Shown here: positions 21,406 to 31,984 of the stretch, piece after piece
How the letters are laid out: the number at the start of each line of letters is the position of its first letter
How positions within the stretch are numbered: the first letter of the stretch is position 1
NCBI GenBank assembly: GCA_027559495.1
Contig: JAMXSV010000026.1
Span: forward strand, 434,001 to 498,000
Length of the DNA stretch: 64,000 nucleotides
Reading direction: 5' to 3'
Origin: Aurifilum marmelostoma
Lineage: Eukaryota; Ascomycota; Sordariomycetes; Diaporthales; Cryphonectriaceae
Notes under the pieces: generated by a model
What the model saw: the letters and a program-made list of their open reading frames with translations, nothing else
What the model was told of the DNA's origin: nothing
Database searches by the model: none
Made by a program: the position numbers and the translations under genes

Positions 21406-24034
21406 TTACCGCTTCGACTTGGCCTTCCTCCTCAGGGCCCGAACTTCCTTCTTCATTCTGGCATCCACCATCTTGTACCGCCCCTTGACACCAGAGGGCC
21501 TCCCCTTGCCCTTGTTGGCGCCCCTAGCAACAACCACCTTGACCGGTGGGCGCTTGGTCTTCTTGCTCGCCTTGGAAAGTAGCTTGGCTATACTGTCGGC
21601 CTTCTCCCTCTCCGTCATGCCCTCCGAGGCCGCCAGGACGTCGCTCTTCTTCTTGAGCTTCTCCAGCCTGTCCGCTGCCCGCTGCTTCTTGCGCGCCTTG
21701 GCCTCGCGCACCTTCTTGATGGGCCGCGCGTTGAGGGCCCGCATCTTTTCCTTGATTGCCTGCGCTGCCGCCTTGGTGATGGGCTTCTGCTGCTTGTCGT
21801 GCTTGGACTCGTCCTCCATGAACCACTCTGGGAGACCGTCCCGGTCCCGGAAGGCGTGCTTGTTGAAGCCGTCGTCCATCAGGTCGTGGCTGGACTTCTT
21901 GCCTGTTGCGAGCTCGTGGGCGAGGGTCATTGCTTCGGCGGTGATGATGTCGATCTCTGTGATATACGATGGTCAGCAAAAGATTGTCTCAGGAAGAAAA
22001 AACCACAAAAGAGAGAGAGAGAAGAAGAAGAATAAAAGGGGTTGTGCTCTTCTCACCTGGCCGGTTGTCCTTCTTCTTTTGTCTCTCTTCTTCCTCCCAG
22101 TCGCTCTCATCCTCATCTTCCACGTCCGCTTTCGGGGTCTTGACAAACTTGATGTCCTCCTCCTCCTCATCATCACTATAGGCGTCGACTGCTGCTGCTG
22201 CACGCCCATTCAGCTTTGATGTCTTGGGCAGGTCATCCTCGGATGAGATCTCGTCAACTTCGTCCACTTCCATGGCCTCGACACCTTCAACCTCGCTGAC
22301 GTCGTCTTCTGGCTCATCCAAAAGACCGTCAATGTCTTGAAAGACATCCTGGTTGAAGAATGCTCTCGCTCGCTTCGACAATCCTGACGGATCCGCCTGG
22401 TCGTTATCCAGATCTGTCAGCAAGGACTGCCGAGGCAAGCCATCCTCGTCGTCCGAGTCCTCCTCTTCACTGTCTTCCTCGAGTTCGCTCTCGTTATCGC
22501 TAGCAGCCTGCTCATCTGCAGAGACGCCCTCCCACTCGTCGTCATCGTGCTCCTTGCGTGCCCTCTTGGCACGGTACTTTGCATCCGTGGCCGACTTTCT
22601 CTCCTTGTACGCATCGTACATGTTGTCCAGCTCTCGCTCCAGCCTGTCCTCTGCCTCGTCGCTCTCATCTCCGGAGCCAGTGTCGACTGCTTGTTCCTTT
22701 TTCGTGTCCTTGTCATGAACCTTGACCATCTTGCCCTTGGCGATCCTGCTCAGGGTGCCGCCCGCCTTGTCGATGGCTTTAAGCTGAAACATGGCATCCT
22801 CGCCCATCGGGCCCTGCTGCTCCATGCCGATGTCCATTGGTGCGGTCATGTTGAGCTGCATCCGGACAATGTCCTTCTGCCTCTGCTCGTTTTCTTTCCT
22901 CCTGTCCTTCTTCTTTCTGGAGTCCTCCTTGTCCTTGAGGGCCTGTAGCTCCTCTTGGATTCTCATCTCCTCGTCCATGGACTCGACCGCAGCAGTCTCT
23001 TCCACCACCTCTGGCTGGGCGGCAGTCTTCTTGGTCGGGAAGCCGAAGATCTCACGGACCCTGAGACGCCACTTGAGTAGAATCTTGAACTCCTTGCGAC
23101 CCAGCACCTTCAGGTCCTCGCAGCACCTCCGGATCTCGTCCGTGGTCTCGGGAAGCTTGTCCAGCGCTGCGAGAGCCACGTCTCCGTTCCTGGCCTGGTC
23201 AAAGTGCAGCTTGTTGATGCTCCCCAGTATAGCGATGGGGTCGGTCGTCTGGATGAACTCGCTCGCGGGTATCTCCTTGAACTGGGTCCAGTCTCCCTCC
23301 TCATAACCATCCCTCTTCCTCTTCTTGATCTCGGGATTGTACACCTTGGCCTCATTGTTCGGGGTCGGGGCAGCAAGCTCTTCAAAGACGGCGCGGGGGT
23401 CGAGGAACTTGGGGTCGATGCGCTTAGGCGCCTTGAAGCCGCGGCAGACGACGAAGATCTCGGCAGACACGTTTCGGGAGGAAGGGGGCTTGGTGGCCTC
23501 GACCTTTGTGAAGAGCTGGTTAAAGACCCAGAGAAGCGAGTTGTAGTCCTTGGAGCGGAAAACCTTGGTGACAAAGGTTCCGCCCTCGACGAGGAAGTCT
23601 GTGGCCAGCTTCATGGCCTGCAGGGCCAGCTCGGCCTGGTTGAAGGAGTCCTGAACCCATGCGGTACCGACATTTGGCGCACCATCGTGCAGGACGGTGT
23701 CTGCCTTCCAGGTCTTGAGATGTTTCCTGATGGTGGCGCGACACTGCTCGGTGGTGATGTCGCTCTGGAAGGTGATGACCTTGGGAATAGGCTTGATGGG
23801 GGCGAGATCGACGCCGACGATGAGGCTGTTCACGGGCATGACCTCGGCTGCGACTTGACACCACGATCCCGGCGCGGCGCAGAGATCCAGCAGGACCTTG
23901 CTCTTCTCGAGGAAGCCATACTTCTTGTTGAGCTGGATGAGCTTGAAGGCGGCACGAGCCCTGTAGCCCTTCTCCTTTGCGAGCTTGTACCACTTGTCGA
24001 GACGACCCTTGCCGTGTTTTTTCTGGATCGCCAT
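21406..24034 (-). CDS. SPB1: AdoMet-dependent rRNA methyltransferase Spb1
   Basis: Spb1 is the nucleolar FtsJ/RrmJ-family enzyme that 2'-O-methylates a guanosine in the A loop of 25S rRNA and is needed for 60S subunit assembly. The protein is 842 residues from exons 24034-22057 and 21956-21406, joined across a 100-nt intron. The N-terminal methyltransferase domain starts MAIQKKHGKGRLDKWYKLAKEKG, has the AdoMet motif DLCAAPGSW at 50-58, and keeps the K-D-K-E catalytic set (Lys31 in RAAFKL, Asp in LHDGAPNVG, Lys in FVTKVFR, Glu in SAEIFVV). The middle has the Spb1-specific helical region and long acidic and basic stretches. The C-terminal domain after the intron (ITAEAMTLAHELATGKKS through EWFMEDE to a KRRR-rich tail) is characteristic of Spb1. 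It is divergent from the WD40 gene, with about 940 nt between starts. Confidence 0.96.
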
Positions 24035-24976
24035 GGTGGGAGAGGCAGTGAGCGCTGCGCTGCGAGGGGAGGCGGTCCAGGGGAGTGGTGCGCAGCGTTT
24101 TCGGTTTGGAAGGGGTTGTTCCAAGTACGCTGCGAGGCTACACACACAAAGTCAACCATCTTAGATATTTCGAACGATAAGATAAGACTTTTTTTTTTTT
24201 TTTTCCCCTTTTTTTTCTCCCGTCTCCTCTCCTTTAGGCCGCTGCAGGGGTCTCACCTTTTTGTCTTGTACTTCACCGCATCGTGCCGCAGTACAGGGGT
24301 GCCTCGGCCGCGGAGTCCTGACGGCGGGCTACCAGAGGTACCTCAGGTGCACTAACAGTACCTGTAGCGGTGGGTTAGTACTGCGCCAAGCACTCCTGCA
24401 CCCCTGCAGGCCCTGGTCGAGTACCTGCCAGATCTAGCGGGGTACAGGCCAGACTGGTAACGGTGATTGGTGAAGAAGGTGCACTGCAAGTCCCCATTTA
24501 CACGGTACGCGTTCCTCTCCTACAACCCGTGGCGTGCTGTGCGCGTCGTGATGACCACGCCCCCAGCCAAGCAGGCGTCTCTTCCTAGCTTGGCCAGATC
24601 CCTCCTCCCCTCATCGACCTCACGTCACCTGGATTGGACCTCTCTCTACCACCCGTCCCTCTCTCCGTCTCGTCGCGTCGTAAATCACTGGTTCGACCCC
24701 CATCATCTTCTCTCAGCGTCCGTCCCTCTCACTTTTGGCCTTATGCCATCACGAAACCGAAGCGCCACCTTCCCCAGATACTGACGTCCTCTTCTCTTCC
24801 TACTCGTCGTCCCGTCTTTCTACATCACTGCACACTGCTCCACGGCGTCCTCAACGACGTCACATTCTTACATTCCAGAAAGGACAGGCCAGCTCAAGTG
24901 TGAGGTTTCTTAGCAAGAAGCAGGAGAAGGGAAGGAAAGAAGAACAGAGAAGACAAAAGAGGGGAAAAGGGTGGTC
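24035..24976. promoter_or_regulatory. Divergent promoter region of SPB1 and the WD40 gene
   Basis: This is a 942-nt region between two divergent start codons. It includes a long T tract at about 24189-24204 and pyrimidine-rich DNA on the WD40 side. No specific factor site could be named with confidence. Confidence 0.4.
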
Positions 24977-27442
24977 ATGGCCGGGGAAGATGGTCCAGCA
25001 GAACCACCACCAGTCCGCTGCAGCCCGAGGCTCCACAATGCCACGATCCCAAGCAATGCTACAATGCCCCTGTCACCACCTCGGCGGCATATCAAACAGA
25101 AGAAGGCACCGTCCATAACACCAAGGAAGTTCAACGCCTTCTTCGCCCGCCGAACCACCCGCTCCAAGACCACGTCGGGCTCCATCGATGAGACCACGCG
25201 CGCCTTGGGAGCCATCACCGGCTCGGCTGTTAATGGACGCCAGCGCCAGGTCAAGGATTCTCCCATACCCTTCAAGCAGCCCCTGCGCAGGTCCAAGGGC
25301 GGCGGCGGCGGGGGGTTCCATGACGACGAGAATAGCACTGAGACGCCCAGGCGGGCCAAGCGACGCAAGACAGGTCATCACACTCCTCCCGAGTCTTCAC
25401 CTCTGAGGCCGCCACCACCTGCGGGCCTGCTTCAGTCCTCTCCTTGTGCCAGAAACAATGACAGTGCAGAGGACAAGCTGCCTAGGTCAGCGCTCCTCAG
25501 CCCCCTCCAGTCTCTTCCATCCAGCAGCCAGGCGACCGACGACATATCCGACTTTGAGTGCGACTACTCTGACGCGGATGACGACGACGACAACGCGGAC
25601 GGCGAGGATGATACCGAGGATGATCACGAGCCACCAGGCCGCCTCATCCAGCTCACCCACCGGGGAATGGCCGCCCACCTCCTCCAGCGCCAGCTCGGCA
25701 GCATGCCACGCGCAGGGCGCTCATATCTCTCCATGCCCACCTCCGACTGGCGCTCAGAGACGGCCGCCTTCCACTCTGGGCCCCAGGACATTCATTATTC
25801 CACCAGCCACGATGGCCACCCGCGTTGCATTCCCTTCTGTGCCGCAGCATGCAACAACAGCAGCTTGGTTGCCATCGGAGACGAGGAGGGTCGTGTGCGC
25901 CTGCTCGACACCTCGCCCTCAACCAAATTCGACAAGATCCACCTGTGCTTTCAGTCTCACAACAACGCCATCATCGACCTGGCCTTCTCCCCTGATGATA
26001 CCCGCATCGCCACCGCATCAGGGGACCAGACGGGCAAGGTAATCGACATGATGACCCAGGCGCCCATCTCGGTATTAGGCCAGCACACTGCCTCGCTGAA
26101 ACAGGTCCGTTTCCAGCCCGGTCGTGGGGGTGGCCATGTCCTCGCCACGTCTTCTCGCGATGGGAGTATCCAGATCTGGGACCTCCGCTGCCACGGCGGC
26201 CCCGTCTACGATTCCATCACCCTCGAGAGGGACGCTGGCTTGCGGTACACCACGCCGAGGCAAATCACCTCGGGCTGTGCCGTCAACTCCTTCTTCGGCG
26301 CACATGAGGCGATGCCGCGCCATCAGACCCGCTCCGTCGCTGGCCTCGGCACCAGCGCGCTGGGCACATCTACGACCACGACCACCACAGACCATGCAGA
26401 CGTCGCCTTCAGGGGAGAGGTGCTCGGCCGCGTCAGCGACGTGTCGGTCACGGCCATCCACTGGCTGCCCGCGGGGCGTGAGCACCTGCTCCTGTCTGCC
26501 TGCGAGGCCGATGCGAGCATCAAGCTCTGGGACATCCGCACCATCCACACCTCGCGCTCCCACCGCGCCCCGGTGCCTGTGGCTTACACGGCACCCCCGA
26601 CCAGCCACACCAACTGGCGGCACTTTGGCATCTCCAGCCTGTCGCTCTCTAGCGACGCGAGCCGGCTCTACGCCCTCTGTAAAGACAATACCGTCTACGC
26701 CTACTCCACCTCCCACATGGTTCTGGGCCCGCCGCCTTCTGGAAGCGCGGGCGGTAACAGCTTCGCCTCGTCCAGGAAGCCTAAGCACGCCCCCGCCGAG
26801 CAGATGTCTGGGCCCCTATACGGATTCCGGCACGACAGTTTCCACGCGACGAGCTTCTATGTCAAGTCCTCCCTGCGGCCCGCCCAGGACGGCAGGAGTG
26901 AGCTGCTGGCCGTCGGCAGCGCAGATGGAACTCCTGTCTTGTTTCCCACGGACGAGAGGTATTTCAGAAGCGCTATTGAGGCTGGAAGGCTCAACGGCCA
27001 GAACAACCCCGACGCCACATTCACCACTACTGCCACGACAACCTCCTCTTCGTCCTCCTCCGCCGCTACCAGCTCCATCCCTGGTTCCCGCAGCAGGCGC
27101 TCCTCCATACGATTAACGAGCACGGACCGCAGGCCCAGCGTGGCCTCCCACGGCAACCTGCGCGCGTCGGTCCGGGACCAGGACATTCCCATCATCCGAT
27201 CAGTCGGCGGCGTCAGCTATGGAACGCCGCTGGTGCGCGGCCACGGCAAGGAGGTCGGCGCGCTGGCATGGGCTCATGGAGGCAGTCTAGTCACCGTCAG
27301 CGACGACTATCTCATTCGGTGCTGGCGGGAAGACGACGGCGGCGCCAAGGCGAGAGACCTGCGAGTGAACGGCGAGACAGAGGGGCGCAGGTGGGCCCGC
27401 GGATGGGCTGCAGTGGACGCAGGATGGGATGAGGATGAATAG
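24977..27442 (+). CDS. WD40-repeat protein resembling Cdt2/DTL, CRL4 substrate receptor
   Basis: This is an intron-less gene of 821 residues starting at the ATG at 24977. The N-terminal 220 residues are disordered, with SP/TP sites and an acidic run (DADDDDDNADGEDDTEDD), and contain PSITPRKFNAFFARR. About seven WD-type blades follow, for example LVAIGDEEGRVRLLDTS, ARIATASGDQTG-like, LATSSRDGSIQIWDLRC, LSACEADASIKLWDIRT and GSLVTVSDDYLIRCW. Two of these carry the WDxR (DWD box) form known to bind DDB1, which fits a substrate receptor of a CUL4-DDB1 ubiquitin ligase. Cdt2 is the best-known fungal member with this layout and directs S-phase destruction of replication regulators. The family assignment as a DDB1-binding WD40 protein is fairly firm; the Cdt2 name itself is probable rather than certain. 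Confidence 0.82.
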   Translation: MAGEDGPAEPPPVRCSPRLHNATIPSNATMPLSPPRRHIKQKKAPSITPRKFNAFFARRTTRSKTTSGSIDETTRALGAITGSAVNGRQRQVKDSPIPFKQPLRRSKGGGGGGFHDDENSTETPRRAKRRKTGHHTPPESSPLRPPPPAGLLQSSPCARNNDSAEDKLPRSALLSPLQSLPSSSQATDDISDFECDYSDADDDDDNADGEDDTEDDHEPPGRLIQLTHRGMAAHLLQRQLGSMPRAGRSYLSMPTSDWRSETAAFHSGPQDIHYSTSHDGHPRCIPFCAAACNNSSLVAIGDEEGRVRLLDTSPSTKFDKIHLCFQSHNNAIIDLAFSPDDTRIATASGDQTGKVIDMMTQAPISVLGQHTASLKQVRFQPGRGGGHVLATSSRDGSIQIWDLRCHGGPVYDSITLERDAGLRYTTPRQITSGCAVNSFFGAHEAMPRHQTRSVAGLGTSALGTSTTTTTTDHADVAFRGEVLGRVSDVSVTAIHWLPAGREHLLLSACEADASIKLWDIRTIHTSRSHRAPVPVAYTAPPTSHTNWRHFGISSLSLSSDASRLYALCKDNTVYAYSTSHMVLGPPPSGSAGGNSFASSRKPKHAPAEQMSGPLYGFRHDSFHATSFYVKSSLRPAQDGRSELLAVGSADGTPVLFPTDERYFRSAIEAGRLNGQNNPDATFTTTATTTSSSSSSAATSSIPGSRSRRSSIRLTSTDRRPSVASHGNLRASVRDQDIPIIRSVGGVSYGTPLVRGHGKEVGALAWAHGGSLVTVSDDYLIRCWREDDGGAKARDLRVNGETEGRRWARGWAAVDAGWDEDE

Positions 27443-28122
27443 TAATCGACCAGGGGGTATGGGTTGATATACCATAGCGTGTGGCCTGGTTTTGGGTTAA
27501 GTTTGGGCCTCTATCACAGGCTGATGACAAGGAATTCAGCAGCGGCGGAAGGAGCCTTGCTTACGGCGGTTTTTCCTTTTTCTTCCATACATCCTCCTGC
27601 TGTATACTTTAGCGATTCCGGGGTTGTAGGCGGGAAGTGGTTGGAGAATGAAATGCGGCGCATTGGGATCCCAAACGAGATACTTTCTCTCACAGTGCAT
27701 CATCATCAAGTTAGCCAGCAGATGGGCAGTGGGCCGACAAGCTGCACAAATTCCAGGGACTTTGCTTAATGACACAATACCCTATATAAATTGTTGAGGT
27801 CCAACTTATCATCGTTGCCATCCTTGAGAATATGATCCTCCTGTGATAACGTGCGTAGTAGCAGTGTCAATTATTGTCATAAAAAGTATGCTTCTATTCT
27901 TAATCTATAGGTAATCTTGAGGCTGCACAAACAGCCCATCATTAACATCTAAACAAGGGGGGGTATCCAAGTCTTATTCTTCCTTTCTTGATCCTGACCA
28001 ACGCCAAACCCAGACCCCTGGCTTTGCATGCATGATGCCAATATAAAAAGTTTCAAGGATGCACTCGCGAATCAAGCAGAGTTCTTGCTCTAGTCACACA
28101 AATCAACCGGCCTGACCGCCCA
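27443..28122. other. Convergent 3' spacer
   Basis: This lies between the WD40 gene and the heme-oxygenase-like gene, which are transcribed towards each other. The part 27780-27960 is AT-rich. No gene was seen. Confidence 0.5.
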
Positions 28123-29616
28123 CTACGACTGTCGCACGTAAAAGTACGCCATGACCAACATCGCGACGCCCATGAGCACGATCATCTCCGAAATGACAGC
28201 ACAATGACTGTAGTTTGGGCGTTCTTCGTGTGATGGTGGAAGTGTTGGCGCTGTGGCCTCCTTGAACAAAGGATGCGTGCGGCTCATGGGACACCGCTCA
28301 ACGTCCGCGCTGGCGCGGTCAAAAGTAGCACCGTCGAAGCCGTGTGGGTTCCACTTCTCGTGATCACCAGTATTGGACGATCTATCAGGTCGTGGCAACT
28401 CGGTATCGTAACGGATCGTCCGAAATCCCTCATCGGGGACGACGGCATCGTGGGCGAGACTGGACTCGGCGCCGTGCAGCTTGGGCTCAGGCTGGTCATC
28501 CTTGGACTCGCCTGGATTTTCAAACACGGACGAAGGCCTGAAGCCATCGCTCGACTTCCGCCGGGGACCCAGCAACCTTTCCTTCGCAACAGCGATGCTG
28601 TCTCGAAGACGAGTGCCCATATTCGAAACCTTTGAGGAGTAATTTGGCGCGTGTGGGTACTTCTGTCCACCAAAGCTTTGCGCGGGGGAGGTGCCAAATA
28701 TCGCGTCCAGCTGGCCTACCACCCCTGCTAGGTGATGAAAGATAGCCGCAGATTCCTCGACAATGTCCTGCCTCTCTGGCTCGGCCAGGAGATGCTCGGC
28801 CTGGGCAAATCGTGCCTTGAACTCTGCCTTCAGCTCCTTACACTGCTGACGAGGGTTTTCGCCAAATGGTGGGTCGAAATCCAAAAAGTCGAGCGGCATC
28901 TTGACGGACGATGTGTCTTCGGACGTGCCTTGGCGGTCACGCCAGGCGGAGGAGGCCTGCTGAGGTTTGCATCCGACCATGTGCGGCATTATTGGTGATG
29001 GCGTTTCGTACCAGAACTGTGGTTTCAAGCACAGCAGTTCGGCCCTGATGTAGGATCCACCAGATAGTAGGGCCAGGTAGAGAGAGTAGGCGTACGCCAA
29101 CAAGAGATGTGGTCTGGAGGTGACGGAATCTCTGATATGCAGCGTGAACTTTCCCAGCAGACCCGAAGTGCCAGCGGACCTAATCTGTTCGTCGATAACG
29201 TGCGGCGGCCAGCCCGTCATGGCCCGAATGTCTGCCTTGATGCGGTCCACTCGCACCATATTAGGCCAGTAGGCCTTCTCGAGGATCTGTCGGGTCCTCT
29301 CGGTGATCCGAGGGGTCTCATCATGCTGGCACGGGTCGGTGCTGAAAGGGAAGACATAAGGAACGGGCGCGATGTCTGAGCGAACGCCCAAGATGCTCTG
29401 CCAGAGAGACTCGAAAGCGATGTAGACGGCACCAATGTGTATGAGACCAGTGATGTAGGCCGAGGGGTTGCTGGTGTGAGGAGGCACAGCCTTGGGCATG
29501 CGATCGAGGATGAGCCTGTTAATCTTGGTATGGCTCGATGCTATGGCCACATTGATCTGGTGTGCCAGGGACCTTGGGTCCCCTTCCGAAGCGGGCGAGG
29601 ATTTGTCGCCTGCCAT
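28123..29616 (-). CDS. Heme-oxygenase-like protein with C-terminal membrane anchor
   Basis: This is an intron-less gene of 497 residues. The N-terminal 230 residues resemble fungal heme oxygenases (HMX1 type), which open heme to biliverdin, CO and iron at the ER membrane. The probable proximal heme ligand is the His of SSHTKINRLIL, and the distal-helix signature is present as LAYAYSLYLALLSGGSYIR, keeping the SGG turn. Residues of about 250-465 are mostly disordered and polar. The last 25 residues (from ISEMIVLMGVAMLVMAYFYVRQS) form one transmembrane helix with a very short tail, as in tail-anchored ER proteins. The fold and anchor are clear. Whether it degrades heme or only binds it cannot be told here. 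Confidence 0.85.
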   Translation of the reverse strand: MAGDKSSPASEGDPRSLAHQINVAIASSHTKINRLILDRMPKAVPPHTSNPSAYITGLIHIGAVYIAFESLWQSILGVRSDIAPVPYVFPFSTDPCQHDETPRITERTRQILEKAYWPNMVRVDRIKADIRAMTGWPPHVIDEQIRSAGTSGLLGKFTLHIRDSVTSRPHLLLAYAYSLYLALLSGGSYIRAELLCLKPQFWYETPSPIMPHMVGCKPQQASSAWRDRQGTSEDTSSVKMPLDFLDFDPPFGENPRQQCKELKAEFKARFAQAEHLLAEPERQDIVEESAAIFHHLAGVVGQLDAIFGTSPAQSFGGQKYPHAPNYSSKVSNMGTRLRDSIAVAKERLLGPRRKSSDGFRPSSVFENPGESKDDQPEPKLHGAESSLAHDAVVPDEGFRTIRYDTELPRPDRSSNTGDHEKWNPHGFDGATFDRASADVERCPMSRTHPLFKEATAPTLPPSHEERPNYSHCAVISEMIVLMGVAMLVMAYFYVRQS

Positions 29617-31984
29617 AAGATATGTCGGTGACTCAGATCAGCCTCTTTGAAATGTGGAAGCCAGTGAGTGCTTGGCTTGAAGCTGATGATGGGCTGGAAG
29701 AAGAAAGTCTCGGGCTTGTCATGCAGCCACGGAAATGTCGTAGAATGTCAGGATACACTGCAGACGGACGACGTGTGGTGAGCCGTTCACTGCAAGATAA
29801 AGGTATTGGGGGCCAGTGGCACCCTTCACAAGTCTCGTGGGACTGGGGATGACCTTGTCAGGCCCGTGGTGACTGGACAGTCGAAGTGATCCTCGTGGTC
29901 AGGAATCTCTAGGCACCAAGCCTGCTGTATCATGGGACAGATATTCTCTGGGGTGTCTTGTTCAGGAGAGGAGCAAAATGTGCACTAGTGCATCAGAAGG
30001 CGTCTTTAAGAATGGTGAATGGTGAAGGAGGGGAAAGAGACTAGGCGAGGGCACTGAGATGTCGTATAGGGTCCACGGATCCGATCGTTGGTGGGTGGGG
30101 AGTGTGAATAAGTGGTAGTTGATAGTAGTTTAGCCACTCCTTAAAACAGGGTAGTAGATCTGTGTCTAATACGCCATGATGTAAAAGAGATAAAATCCTA
30201 GGAAAGGGGAAAGACGACGATAAGATCAACAACAGGCGTTGGGTGTCGAGAACCCAGAGAAGGTGAAAAGAGAATGGCTCCGCGACCCGAAAGTCTTCGG
30301 ATAAAGAAGCATTGCCCTAAAGGGGGGTTGGCTGTTTATTTCCAAGAACAAAGAGGAACAGCCCGGATTAGAGAAAAAGGGAGGAGGGAGGTGGGTTGGT
30401 TGGGAGGGAGGACGAGGAAAGTAAGATAATTGTGAAGGTCCATAAGAGCCAGTCAACAAGAGGGGGGAGATAGTAGTGGAAGGAGGAGGAGACAACAGAG
30501 GAAGCCGCAGGGCACTTCGAAAGGCGCGCGTCATGTTCCCGAAGGGGCAAAACGGAAATGGGAATTGATCATGGATGAACAAATATCGGATTCTAAGCGC
30601 GCCTCTTTCTGCCCCTTCCCTGTTGACCAGCCAGCCAGCGACCAAATGATCTACAGGCTACCGTAGTACGATGGTACCATGCTCCTTCCTAAGTCTGTAT
30701 CGGCCTGGCTAGACCGTGGTGGGTCTAGCACGAGAGGGAAACAGTTTTCAGAAGCCAACGCCATCGTGGTTTTTTCCCTCGGCCGCTAGCAGCAGCATGA
30801 CCCAGGTGCCTGGCACCGGTGAGATTTTCTCCCAGAACCCCTTATACCTGTTGTGATCTTTAAGATAGCAATAACAACCATATCAAGGTTTGGGGAAAAG
30901 GAGGCAGAATAGGGGACGATGGACACAACCTGTTGCTGACATAGCAACTAATGACAATACAATGTGTCAAGTGGCGATGAAGATCATATGTACTGCGGTA
31001 CAATACTATGAGTGTTGTATAGCTGATCTTTGGTTTTGCCATCCTGCCATATCAGGCATTGACAGGCATGTGCATCATAGCATAGTGCTGTATCGGATTA
31101 CATGTTAGTGCTATGGATACTCCCTCCCGGGGACATTCTGGTCCGACAGAGGCCCCATACACTTTACAGGGCCCTCCCTAGTACTGGTACTATACTGCCA
31201 CAATACTACAATTCATACACATGGAAAGTTTCATGAAAGATTGGGCTTGGGTTTAACTGCAAAGTCCCGGGAGTGTTTTTCAGTATGCTTTATTACAGCA
31301 ATAGAACCCACTAAAACCACTGTAATAATACATATGTGTGTATTATGAAATAGATTACATGTGGTTCATGTGCTTCATGTTGCACATGCGCACATGCATG
31401 CATGAGCAAATGATCACCTGGTGACCCAGTTTTCACGTATCCTCAGGCCCGAAATCACTATCATACCATAGTAGGCATGATGTAGCTTATCTCCTGCCTA
31501 GATCCGAGCTGGGCGTGGTGGAAGAAGAGGCATCAATGTTCACATGCCACTATAGTCACTCTTACCTCTGGCAGGACAAGAGAACCCTCAGCAATTTGTA
31601 TCAAATTTTTCATTGCCTAAGGTCGTTTTCTGCAATGCAGCTGCTGCATATTTGGCTTGATCTCAACAGTGTCTGATGCATAGCAAACCTTGAAATGGTG
31701 GCTGGCAGATCCTCCCCTGCAAAGATGCAGATTCAATATTTGCAGTAAAAAAGACTTGTTAATGTCTCCCAGATACTCTCCCTATATGTGCCCATACTCC
31801 ACGCCATACATATAAATAACAGACAAATAATCACGCTGCCCTTGCTCTTGTTTGTTGTGTATTGATATGCACTATGCATAACAACATGCTCTCCTCTACT
31901 TCTCCAATCGTATCTACTACCAAACATTCAATTCCTATCTAAACAAGGAAAGAGAAAAACTCATTTCAGCTTGTAGCGAAAATG
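29617..31984. other. Intergenic, 2.4 kb, no gene seen
   Basis: This lies between the heme-oxygenase-like gene start and the transporter 3' end. Purine-rich DNA lies at about 30180-30500. Bases 31100-31980 are AT-leaning and contain short direct repeats such as CATGTG/CATGCA units around 31355-31410. No supported frame or RNA gene. Confidence 0.5.

Noticed and set aside
24685..24705. tRNA B-box-like GGTTCGACCCC
   Set aside because: No A box at the right distance and no acceptor or anticodon stem could be built around it.
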